A stretch of 64,000 nt of DNA from Hyphomicrobiales bacterium (GTDB lineage Bacteria; Pseudomonadota; Alphaproteobacteria; Rhizobiales; Xanthobacteraceae), in assembly GCA_017305715.1 (NCBI GenBank), contig JAFKKG010000015.1:1-64000 (forward strand), written 5' to 3'. The notes beneath the pieces were generated by a model. That model had not been told where the DNA came from. It was given only the letters and a program-made list of their open reading frames with translations, and searched no databases. Below, one piece after another: positions 25,286-32,516 of the stretch (position 1 is its first letter; the number at the start of each line of letters is the position of its first letter). A program made the position numbers and the translations under genes.

Positions 25286-25642
25286 ATGTACAGGGCCCTG
25301 ATTTTCGCAACGATGTTGTCTGCGGCGGCAATTCCAGTTGCCCGCGCCCAGGTCGATCTCAGCACCTATGCCGACGCAAACGGGTTCTTGAACGTCCAGA
25401 AATTGACGTGTGCTCAACTCGCCGGGACCTGGCAAGGCGATGCCGACCGGCTGACGGCCTGGTATAGCGGCTGGTACAACGGACTCGCTCGCAAGCATTA
25501 TATGGACATCGTCAAATCAAAGGAGGCCGAGCACGAGGTGATCGTGTACTGTAAGGGCCACCCGGAACAGTTGATCATCGAGGCAGTCGCCGTCGTGTTC
25601 AAGGACATGCGGGCGAAGCTGGGGATTGAGATGAAGCCCTGA
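25286..25642 (+). CDS. HdeA/HdeB-like periplasmic acid-stress chaperone, paralogue 2
   Basis: 118 residues from the ATG at 25286; signal peptide YRALIFATMLSAAAIPVARA. It has the same two cysteines (KLTCAQLAGT, VYCKGHP) and the same GWYNGLARKHYMD core as paralogue 1 and ends at almost the same residue (GIEMKP). Most differences are conservative. Keeping two copies in one regulon suggests dosage or a heterodimer, as HdeA and HdeB work as a pair in enterobacteria; that comparison is an inference. Confidence 0.82.
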   Translation: MYRALIFATMLSAAAIPVARAQVDLSTYADANGFLNVQKLTCAQLAGTWQGDADRLTAWYSGWYNGLARKHYMDIVKSKEAEHEVIVYCKGHPEQLIIEAVAVVFKDMRAKLGIEMKP

Positions 25643-25691
25643 AATCGGACGGTTTGCCATTGCAAAGTCCGGGCGCCCTTTGCCACAGGGG

Positions 25692-25705
25692 CGGATTTTG
25701 CATAG
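25692..25705 (+). promoter_or_regulatory. TTTTGCATAG element 11 (before the response regulator)
   Basis: CGGATTTTGCATAG, one mismatch to the 14-base consensus, 104 bases before the start at 25810. It places the two-component pair inside the regulon. Confidence 0.7.
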
Positions 25706-25809
25706 CGCCAAAGGCAACATTGGTGCGGAACTGCTTTGCAAGCCGCGCGCTGGAATAGCCTGATCACGGTGCCGAGGGGTAACTGCAAACAGCCAATGAT
25801 CGTTTCGTC

Positions 25810-26163
25810 ATGCGCACCATAGCTGTCGTCGATGACAACCCCAGCATGCTGCAAGGTTTAAACCGCCTTTTGTCGGCCCATGGGTTCATTGTCCGGACGT
25901 TTGCATCGGCGGAGTCGTTCTTGGAGGCCAATGCCGAGTGCGAAGCGGATTGTTTGCTGCTGGATGTTCACCTTGGCGGAATCTCGGGCATCGACCTGCA
26001 ACGGCAATTGATCGCGTCAGGTAGGGAATTACCGGTCATCATAATGACGGCCATCGATAATGAGGTCACCCGGCAGGAGGCATTCGACGCAGGCTGTGTT
26101 GCCTATTTGAAGAAGCCGTTTCTGTCCAAACTGCTCATCGATGCCATCGGCAGGATTCCCTGA
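25810..26163 (+). CDS. REC-only (single-domain) response regulator
   Basis: 117 residues, a receiver and nothing else. It starts RTIAVVDDNPSM, with the acidic pair Asp8-Asp9; the phospho-acceptor is Asp52 in LLLDVHLG; Thr80 lies in IIMTAID; Lys101 is in LKKPF. Without an output domain it must act by protein contact or as a phosphate sink or shuttle. It precedes a histidine kinase on the same strand. A plausible downstream receiver is the FixJ-type regulator at 14876, but that link is speculative. Confidence 0.87.
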   Translation: MRTIAVVDDNPSMLQGLNRLLSAHGFIVRTFASAESFLEANAECEADCLLLDVHLGGISGIDLQRQLIASGRELPVIIMTAIDNEVTRQEAFDAGCVAYLKKPFLSKLLIDAIGRIP

Positions 26164-26280
26164 GGAATGGTAACCAATTGGTTTCGCGATGGCCCGGAAT
26201 TGTAGCCCGAGGCCGATCATCACAATTGCTCTCCCGGACGCCGGGCAAGTCGAGTAGGGTGGGTTCCAGGTCATCACAGA

Positions 26281-28137
26281 ATGACATCCCGCACAAACGG
26301 CCCGCCTTATCGCATGATAACTCGAATAGTCTTGAGCTCGATCGTTCTGTTGCTGGCAATGACCGGCGCGGCATTTTCCCAGTCAAAGCGGGTGCTGCTT
26401 GTTCATTCCGTCGGCCGAGACTTTTCGCCGTGGGATGATTACGCAAGACATATCCGCGAACAGTTGAAGCTTCAGTCGAAGGATCCCATCGATATCTTCG
26501 AGGTGTCGCTGTCGACGGCCCGCTTTCCCGACGGCAATGAAGACGCCTTTGTCAGCTATTTGAACGCGGTGTTTTCCGAGCGCAAGCTCGACCTGATCAT
26601 GACGATCGGCGGCCCCGCGGCACGATTCTTTCAGCAAAATCGTGAGCGGATTTTTCCTGCGATCCCGACCTTGTACGCGGCCCTGGAGCAGCGGATTTCT
26701 CCGAACGCACCGCAGACCGATGCGATGGTCTCGGTATCGATCGACGTCGTCGGCACTGTCGAGCAGATCCTGAAGCTGGTTCCGGAGACAACCAGGGTTT
26801 TTGTCGTGCACGGCACCTCTCCGATCGAGAAGCAATGGCTGGTGGCGATTCGCAAGCTGCTCCAACCGCTCGCGAGCCGGGTCGAGATCACTTATTCCAA
26901 TGAACTGTCGCTGGAGGAGATCCTCAAGCAAGTGGCTGTACTGCCACCCCGGACCGTCATTATCTACGCGCAGATGTTGGTGGACGCCGCCGGCGTCGTG
27001 CACGAGGGCGGTCGCGCCTTGGAACGGATTCACGCGGTCGCCAATGCGCCCATCTTTGCAGAGCAGGACACGTTCTTTGGCCGAGGGATTGTCGGCGGCC
27101 GGATGACGGACATAACCGACGTTAGTCGGCAGACCGCTGCCGTTGCCGTCCGCATTCTGGGCGGAGAGACGCCGGGCAGCATCAAGACGCCTCCGATCCC
27201 CGCTGCATCGCCGAGATATGATTGGAGAGAGCTGAAGCGCTGGAACATCGGCGAAAGCCAATTGCCGCCAGGCAGTCAGATCTTGTTTCGCGTGCCGAGC
27301 GTGTGGGAGCAGTATCGGCTGGAAGTGTCGGCTGTTACGGCTGCTATCCTCTTGCAGGCCGGTATCATTGGATTGCTGCTGGTCGAACGGCGCCGGCGCC
27401 ATGTCGCTCAAGCCGAGGCTAACAGTCGTCGTCAGGAAGTGGTCCGTTTGAACCGCGTGACAACCGCCAGCGTTCTGTCGTCATCCATTGCGCATGAACT
27501 CAACCAGCCGCTTGGAGCGATTCTGAGCAACACCGAGGCCGCGCAGATGCTGCTGAAGGCGAATCCACCTGACGTTGCTCAACTCGGCGAGATCCTTTCC
27601 GACATCGTCCGGGACGAACAGCGGGCCAGCGACATCATCAGCGGGTTGCGAAATTTGCTGAACAATCGAACGGAATCCGATCTGCGAACGTTCGATTTGA
27701 ACGATTCCGTGCGGGACGTCGTCAAAATTGTGTCTCCAGAAATTACAAGGCGGGGGGTGAACTTGCGTACCATTCTCGCGCCCGAGCCGTTACCGGTGCG
27801 GTGTGATCCGATTCATCTGCAGCAAGTCCTCATGAACCTCGTGATGAATGGCGTGGATGCAATGGAGGGAGTGGCCGGCCCGCACAACCTGACGATCCGA
27901 ACAGCCCTGGCGGATGCCGATGGAATCGAAGTCCGGGTGTCCGACTCCGGGCCCGGCATTCCCAATGACAAGCTGGCCAGCGTCTTCAATGCATTCGTTA
28001 CGACAAAGCCGCACGGCACCGGGCTGGGTCTCCCAATCGCACGAACGATACTTGAGAGCTACGGAGGCGAACTCTGGGCGGAGAACCACCCCCGCGGCGC
28101 GGTGTTCTCCTTCAAACTTCCGCTGGCCAAGGCTTAG
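26281..28137 (+). CDS. Sensor histidine kinase with an ABC-type (COG2984-like) binding domain as sensor
   Basis: 618 residues (606 if ATG 26314 is used, which begins the signal-peptide-like MITRIVLSSIVLLLAMTGAA). The periplasmic part (about 35-350) resembles the ABC substrate-binding domain of COG2984: KRVLLVHSVGRDFSPWDDYA, LIMTIGGPAARFF. A helix follows (VTAAILLQAGIIGLLLV), then HisKA with SSIAHELNQPLGA (His about 406), the N-box NLVMNGVDAM, G1 SDSGPGIPND and G2 GTGLGLPIA. The kinase is intact. It likely senses a small periplasmic ligand and pairs with the REC-only regulator upstream. Confidence 0.9.
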   Translation: MTSRTNGPPYRMITRIVLSSIVLLLAMTGAAFSQSKRVLLVHSVGRDFSPWDDYARHIREQLKLQSKDPIDIFEVSLSTARFPDGNEDAFVSYLNAVFSERKLDLIMTIGGPAARFFQQNRERIFPAIPTLYAALEQRISPNAPQTDAMVSVSIDVVGTVEQILKLVPETTRVFVVHGTSPIEKQWLVAIRKLLQPLASRVEITYSNELSLEEILKQVAVLPPRTVIIYAQMLVDAAGVVHEGGRALERIHAVANAPIFAEQDTFFGRGIVGGRMTDITDVSRQTAAVAVRILGGETPGSIKTPPIPAASPRYDWRELKRWNIGESQLPPGSQILFRVPSVWEQYRLEVSAVTAAILLQAGIIGLLLVERRRRHVAQAEANSRRQEVVRLNRVTTASVLSSSIAHELNQPLGAILSNTEAAQMLLKANPPDVAQLGEILSDIVRDEQRASDIISGLRNLLNNRTESDLRTFDLNDSVRDVVKIVSPEITRRGVNLRTILAPEPLPVRCDPIHLQQVLMNLVMNGVDAMEGVAGPHNLTIRTALADADGIEVRVSDSGPGIPNDKLASVFNAFVTTKPHGTGLGLPIARTILESYGGELWAENHPRGAVFSFKLPLAKA

Positions 28138-28284
28138 TCATCTCTCGCGCCGACACGGATGTCGCCGTGAATGAATCAGCCAATTCACTTGATTGGCGTC
28201 GGCATCGCGGCTTTAGGGCCCCAAGTCTTTAGGCCACACCCCTGAGGAACGGTGGACGCACAACGGATCGATCCTTGGCCAGAG

Positions 28285-28319
28285 CAAAAAAGGAAAGCCG
28301 CGTTTGACGGCGGCTTTCC
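28285..28319 (-). terminator. Intrinsic terminator of the PEP-CTERM gene
   Basis: On the minus strand a 9-bp stem GGAAAGCCG/CGGCTTTCC (28292-28300 with 28311-28319) is followed by TTTTTT. A textbook Rho-independent terminator, 33 bases after the stop of the gene at 28353. Confidence 0.88.
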
Positions 28320-28352
28320 AAGATCGAACCAAGATCGATTTGATCGATGCGA

Positions 28353-28904
28353 TCAGGCCATTGCGACGCGGCGGCGGCGATAGGCCACGTATCCGACGGC
28401 TCCGAAGCCGAGAATCATCATCGCCCACGTCGAGGGTTCGGGAACGGCGGCAACGACGCCGGTACCGTGCACGCGTGTGTCGAACGGGCCGACATAGGAC
28501 TCCACCTCGACGTTCCACGTGCCGGTGCTCAGGACACCGGTCGAGCCGATATCGGTCTGGGCTGTATCGAAGAAGTTCAAGTTGACGCCGTTCGACAGGG
28601 TGAGCTTGAACATCCCGAAATCGGCCGAGCTGTAGAAGGTGATCGCGTCCAGGCTCAGGCCCAGCAGGTTTCCATCCAAGGTGTACGTGAAGTTGGTGGC
28701 CGCTGTCGAAGGATTGCTGGCCGGGCTGTCCAGATCGAAGGAGAAGGACCAGCTCTTGCCGCCGGCGCTGAAGTCGGTCGTCGGCGCCTGGCTGTCCCAG
28801 ATGCCCGTGCCGGTGTAGTGCACCACCGCTGCGCTGGCCTGGCTGATCGCACCCACCAACAAGGCGACTGCAACCAGAGCGGAAGAGAATAACTTATTTC
28901 GCAT
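28353..28904 (-). CDS. PEPxxWA-CTERM sorting-domain protein
   Basis: 183 residues. A signal peptide ending SQASA and a Ser/Thr/Gly-rich beta domain precede the C-terminal sorting signal: VPEPSTWAMM, a hydrophobic helix LGFGAVGYVAY and an RRRR cluster. Such tails are cut and handled by an exosortase or related protein, and the subgroup with WAMM is common in alphaproteobacteria. No exosortase gene is visible in the window, so the processing partner must lie elsewhere. Function of the body is unknown. Confidence 0.88.
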   Translation of the reverse strand: MRNKLFSSALVAVALLVGAISQASAAVVHYTGTGIWDSQAPTTDFSAGGKSWSFSFDLDSPASNPSTAATNFTYTLDGNLLGLSLDAITFYSSADFGMFKLTLSNGVNLNFFDTAQTDIGSTGVLSTGTWNVEVESYVGPFDTRVHGTGVVAAVPEPSTWAMMILGFGAVGYVAYRRRRVAMA

Positions 28905-29138
28905 TTAGTACCCCTGTACGGTTAAATCTTACTTAAGGGGGTATTGCATGACTTCATGATTGAGGGATGACATCACGGCGTCGGTTTCGTACCAGCTGAA
29001 TGAAATGCGGAGGATGTGGCCGCGAGACGCGCAGCTTCGCGCCGAAAGGCAAGCCGACGAGTCGCGCGTGAAATTGAATGCTGGGATGGATGCGGAAGCG
29101 AACGATCGCGCTACCCGGCAGAAGCTGATTTCAATCGC

Positions 29139-29783
29139 TCAGGCGCTGCCGGGACCGGCCAACGTGAAGCCAATCATCATTAGTCCGATCGCTGCAATCC
29201 AACCGCCGAGCGCACGTAGCGCGATTCCACGCCATGCCGTGGCTCGCCCGACCTCTGCCCGTCGGAACGCGATGACCAGCGCCATCACCAGCGTGATCGT
29301 CGCATAACCGGCGCAAACCAGGCCGGCAGCGAACAGCGGCACGTTCGTCACAGCCTCCAACCCGGACGCATTGGCCATGCCGCGCATCACGGCGAGCGAA
29401 AGGCCGGCCAGGCCCAACAGCGGCGCGGGCAGGCGCAGCCCGGCGGCAAGCAACAGTCCGAGCGTACCGATCAGAGCCGCATCAGTTGCGTTACCGCCGA
29501 TGCTGAGGCCAAAAGTAGCGGTAAGAAAAAAGCCGATAGCAAGACCAAGCGGAAACAGTATCACGAGCCAGCGTCCGCGCTGCGCGCCAAGGGAGCCGGC
29601 GAGGGCTCCCAGCGCAAGCCATAGCACCACATCGTTGATATCCGTCGTCGGATGCAGCGCGCCGGAGTAAAAATCGCCGAGACGCGTGCCGATCAGATGG
29701 GCCTGCGCCGGCGAGGTGATCGCGAGCAACGCGGCAAGCGCCGTCGCGGCTCCGGCGAAACGTCTGGAAACGGCGACTGTCAC
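29139..29783 (-). CDS. HupE/UreJ-like membrane protein (1)
   Basis: 214 residues from the GTG at 29783, which overlaps the stop of the upstream gene (GTGA); the frame extends further up but only through that gene. A signal-like start ends AQAHLIGTR, with the typical His after cleavage. Six or so hydrophobic helices follow, for example VVLWLALGALAGSLGA and WLVILFPLGLAIGFFL. It is more diverged than the other two in the operon. Family members are proposed Ni/Co transporters in hydrogenase and urease operons; neither enzyme is encoded here, so the substrate is open. Confidence 0.65.
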   Translation of the reverse strand: MTVAVSRRFAGAATALAALLAITSPAQAHLIGTRLGDFYSGALHPTTDINDVVLWLALGALAGSLGAQRGRWLVILFPLGLAIGFFLTATFGLSIGGNATDAALIGTLGLLLAAGLRLPAPLLGLAGLSLAVMRGMANASGLEAVTNVPLFAAGLVCAGYATITLVMALVIAFRRAEVGRATAWRGIALRALGGWIAAIGLMMIGFTLAGPGSA

Positions 29784-30403
29784 GCGATCCCTCCGATGCT
29801 GCGGGCGAGAAAATAGCAACCGAGTAAGGCAATCACGGTGCCCATGCCGCGGATCAGGCGGTCTCCGATCGGCCAGCGCAGCAACAGTCCGATAGAAATT
29901 CCACACAGATGCAACAATCCCGTCGCGACGACGAAGCCGATCCCGTAGGCGAGAGGGTTGGCGGCATGCGGCAGTTCAACTCCGTGAGCGTAGCCGTGGA
30001 AGATCGCGAAGATCGCCACAATCAAGGCGGCAAACCCGAACGGCATCTTCAGACGCGTCGCGACGGCGGCACCCAGCACCAGTGCCGAGAGCGCGATCAC
30101 CGGTTCCTGAAACGGCAATGGTACCTGCAAGATGCCAAGCACGCCGCCGATCGCCATCACGATGGGAAATGTGATCGGCAGGATCCAGATCGCCGGCGCG
30201 CCGAGCTGGGCGCCCCAGATGCCGACCGCGACCATCGCAATCATATGGTCCGGGCCGGTGAGTGGATGCATGATGCCGCTGAGGAGACCTCCGGCAATGC
30301 CGGGCTGGTCGTGTGCGAGCGCCGGCTGGCTCAGCAAAAGCAGTGGCGCTGAGATGACGCCAACACGAAACGAAAAAGGCCACGCGAAACGGAATGATAG
30401 CAT
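29780..30403 (-). CDS. HupE/UreJ family membrane protein (2)
   Basis: 207 residues. The HupE signature is clear: signal peptide to QPALAHD, then HPLTGPDHMIAMVAVGIWGA and later FHGYAHGVELP. The conserved His-Pro-x-x-Gly-x-Asp-His is the proposed metal-binding motif of the family. Six predicted helices. It lies between two relatives on the minus strand with the downstream start overlapping its stop, forming a co-translated set. Confidence 0.88.
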   Translation of the reverse strand: MLSFRFAWPFSFRVGVISAPLLLLSQPALAHDQPGIAGGLLSGIMHPLTGPDHMIAMVAVGIWGAQLGAPAIWILPITFPIVMAIGGVLGILQVPLPFQEPVIALSALVLGAAVATRLKMPFGFAALIVAIFAIFHGYAHGVELPHAANPLAYGIGFVVATGLLHLCGISIGLLLRWPIGDRLIRGMGTVIALLGCYFLARSIGGIA

Positions 30404-30407
30404 TGGA

Positions 30408-31391
30408 TCACGTCATGGTTGATGTGGCGAAGATGCGGACCATTCGGCCGATGAACCAGAACATCGCCACCGAGCCGATGGCATAGGCCGGGAGTGCCGC
30501 ACCCCAGCGCGGCAGTTCCGCCTTCAAACGTTGATGCGCCCACATCAGCGCCAGCACCAGCAACACGAACGCAAGCTGGCCGATCTCGACGCCGATATTG
30601 AAAAGCAACAGCGCCGCGGGCAGCAGCCTCGGCTCGATGCCAAGACCGGCCAGGGCACCAGCAAAACCGATGCCGTGCACTAATCCGAACGAGAAGGCGA
30701 CGATCCAGGGATAGCGCGCGGTAAGTGTCGTCTCGCCGCGCTGCAGTCGGACGATCTCCACGCCGATGAACACGATGCTTAGCGCGATACAGGCATTCAG
30801 AGGCTGTTCCGGCACGCCGAAAAGGCCGAACGCGGCTGCGGCCAATGACAGGCTGTGGCCGACGGTAAAGGCGGTGATGGTTTTGACGAGCTTCCAGCCC
30901 CCCTTGACGATCCAGATCAGCCCGAGCACGAAGAGCAGGTGATCGACCCCGAGAAGGATGTGGTCGATGCCGTAATTGACATAGGTGCGCGCCAACTCGA
31001 TCCAGGTTTCGATGGTCGGCGCGCCGGTGCCGAGAATGTTGACGGTCGGATTCGCGCTCGACAGCGTATAACTGCGATAGTCGCCGTCGAGCGGAAAAAC
31101 CTTGACCAGCACGGCAGACAGGCCCGAACCCATGTTGGCGATGGTGACCGGCCCCACAAGCCCTCTGGTGCTGCAAGAGAGTTCGGGCATTCTCAGAAAA
31201 CAGTGCTGCGGCATGCGCAGCTGCACGTTCGCGCCCCCGATGTTCGGCTCGCTGGTCCACCGGCCGATGTAGGTGCCGGCGCGCACCTCACGGAATTCGA
31301 TGACACCCATGGTCGCCTCGTGAGCGTGCAGGTTGTCGATACCGGCCAGGGCGGCCAGAACGAGAAGGGCTACGCACAGCAGAGTCCGCAT
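30408..31391 (-). CDS. HupE/UreJ_2 family membrane protein (3), large form
   Basis: 327 residues: an extended periplasmic N-terminal domain (about 25-135, mature start HEATMGVIEFREV) followed by the membrane domain with YGIDHILLGVDHLLFVLGLI, FTVGHSLSLAAAAFG and VHGIGFAGALAGLG. The His-rich helix motifs are those of the second HupE/UreJ family. It follows the isomerase by 2 bases and precedes HupE-like protein 2 by 4 bases, a tight operon. Confidence 0.88.
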   Translation of the reverse strand: MRTLLCVALLVLAALAGIDNLHAHEATMGVIEFREVRAGTYIGRWTSEPNIGGANVQLRMPQHCFLRMPELSCSTRGLVGPVTIANMGSGLSAVLVKVFPLDGDYRSYTLSSANPTVNILGTGAPTIETWIELARTYVNYGIDHILLGVDHLLFVLGLIWIVKGGWKLVKTITAFTVGHSLSLAAAAFGLFGVPEQPLNACIALSIVFIGVEIVRLQRGETTLTARYPWIVAFSFGLVHGIGFAGALAGLGIEPRLLPAALLLFNIGVEIGQLAFVLLVLALMWAHQRLKAELPRWGAALPAYAIGSVAMFWFIGRMVRIFATSTMT

Positions 31392-31393
31392 GA

Positions 31394-32254
31394 CTAGTTT
31401 TCGATCTTGACGGTGTAGTTGGCCTTCAGTTTCTGCACCGCGGCCCAGGCGCGCTTTCGGGTTTCCTCCGTGCCCCAGGCTCGGACCACCTCGTCGCGCA
31501 CCGAGAGGTAACTGACCGGAATCGCCGGCTGACGTCCATCGAGACGCGCGATGTGCCAGCCGTCATTGGCCTGCAGGACGCGCCATTCCCCAATCGGCAG
31601 GTTGAGCAGTTGGCCGCGGAAGTTGTCGCCGAAGGTTGGTGCGAGGCTGGCGATCGGCCGGTTCGGAAACAGGCGGGTCTGATCGCGCAGTTCGGGCGGT
31701 TCGCGTTCGGCGCGGATATCGTCGAGCTGACGGCGGGCGGTCGCTTCGTCGGTCGCCGGCGTCAGGAGGAAGCTCACTTGTTCCGGCTGGTCGAAACGGC
31801 TGCGAATCGTTTCGAAGAAGGCCTGCAACTGCTCCTCGGTCGGCTTCTCCAATTTCACCTGATCGAACAGCAGCAACTGCAGCTTGAACGCGATACGATC
31901 GCGGATCATTTCGTCGCCCTTGTCCACGCCGAGGGCTTTGCCCTCCCGATACAGGATTTCGCTGGCTACCCAGCTGTCGATCATGTTGTTGAGCTGCTCT
32001 GGAGTAGGAGCAAAGTCGCCGTCCTCGGAGAATCCCTTGATGAAGGCGTCCCGCATGCTCTTTCTGACAACGATCGTCTTTTCGTCCTGCAACGGAGGTT
32101 GCATCAGGTGGTCGATCCCGAAAATCAATCCACCCAGCAGACAGAAATGAATCAGCGGTTCGCGCCGCAGGAGGGAAAATGCCGCGGTCAGAAACCCGGT
32201 ACCACCTGTCGCGACGATAGGCATTGATTGATCGTGAGCTTGCGAAGCAGGCAT
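31394..32254 (-). CDS. Peptidyl-prolyl cis-trans isomerase, PpiC/parvulin type, membrane anchored
   Basis: About 286 residues from the ATG at 32254; the frame extends to 32491 but that part overlaps the divergent promoter. A helix (PLIHFCLLGGLIFGIDHLM) anchors a periplasmic chaperone part (DSWVASEILYREGKALGVDK, typical of SurA/PpiD-like helpers) and a parvulin-like domain whose motif is degenerate (LPIGEWRVLQANDGWHIARLDG). It may be mostly a chaperone. First gene of the HupE-like operon; it could help fold the secreted proteins of this region. Confidence 0.8.
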   Translation of the reverse strand: MPASQAHDQSMPIVATGGTGFLTAAFSLLRREPLIHFCLLGGLIFGIDHLMQPPLQDEKTIVVRKSMRDAFIKGFSEDGDFAPTPEQLNNMIDSWVASEILYREGKALGVDKGDEMIRDRIAFKLQLLLFDQVKLEKPTEEQLQAFFETIRSRFDQPEQVSFLLTPATDEATARRQLDDIRAEREPPELRDQTRLFPNRPIASLAPTFGDNFRGQLLNLPIGEWRVLQANDGWHIARLDGRQPAIPVSYLSVRDEVVRAWGTEETRKRAWAAVQKLKANYTVKIEN

Positions 32255-32470
32255 GGATCCTCTTGCTCTGAGTAGATGTATTGCCCGCGACAAGCGTTTG
32301 AGGGGCGGGCGCGTTATGCGACGCTGAACGCAATCTGTCACGAGGCAAATTGCGTGCATGGCGTTTCTTTTTTTTGGGAGAGAATGCCTCCTGCACAAAA
32401 CCTTCACGATCGTGTCGCCCAGCGCTGATCTTAGTGCGTTAACGCTTCGGCGTTCCTCGCGCATTCGCCT

Positions 32471-32487
32471 GGTCACATCGTTGTCAC
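32471..32487 (+). promoter_or_regulatory. Pho-box-like direct repeat before the PHP-fold gene
   Basis: GGTCAC-ATCGT-TGTCAC: two GTCA words 11 bases apart (32472 and 32483), the spacing of PhoB half-sites. It lies 29 bases before the PHP gene and also faces the isomerase operon. Confidence 0.35.
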
Positions 32488-32516
32488 TCAAAGCTTCCGT
32501 TAGGAGCCATATTCAA

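Noticed and set aside
8983-25705. Sigma-54 (GG-N10-GC) reading of the TTTTGCATAG elements
   Set aside because: The TTGCA part would fit the -12 region, but the required GG 10 bases before the GC is present in only a few of the eleven sites.
26383-27411. 342-codon open frame antisense to the histidine kinase
   Set aside because: No domain and a typical shadow composition; the kinase motifs are unambiguous.
28960-29307. 115-codon plus-strand frame between the PEP-CTERM and HupE-like genes
   Set aside because: Its second half is antisense to the HupE-like gene and the first half has no ribosome site or similarity I recognise.
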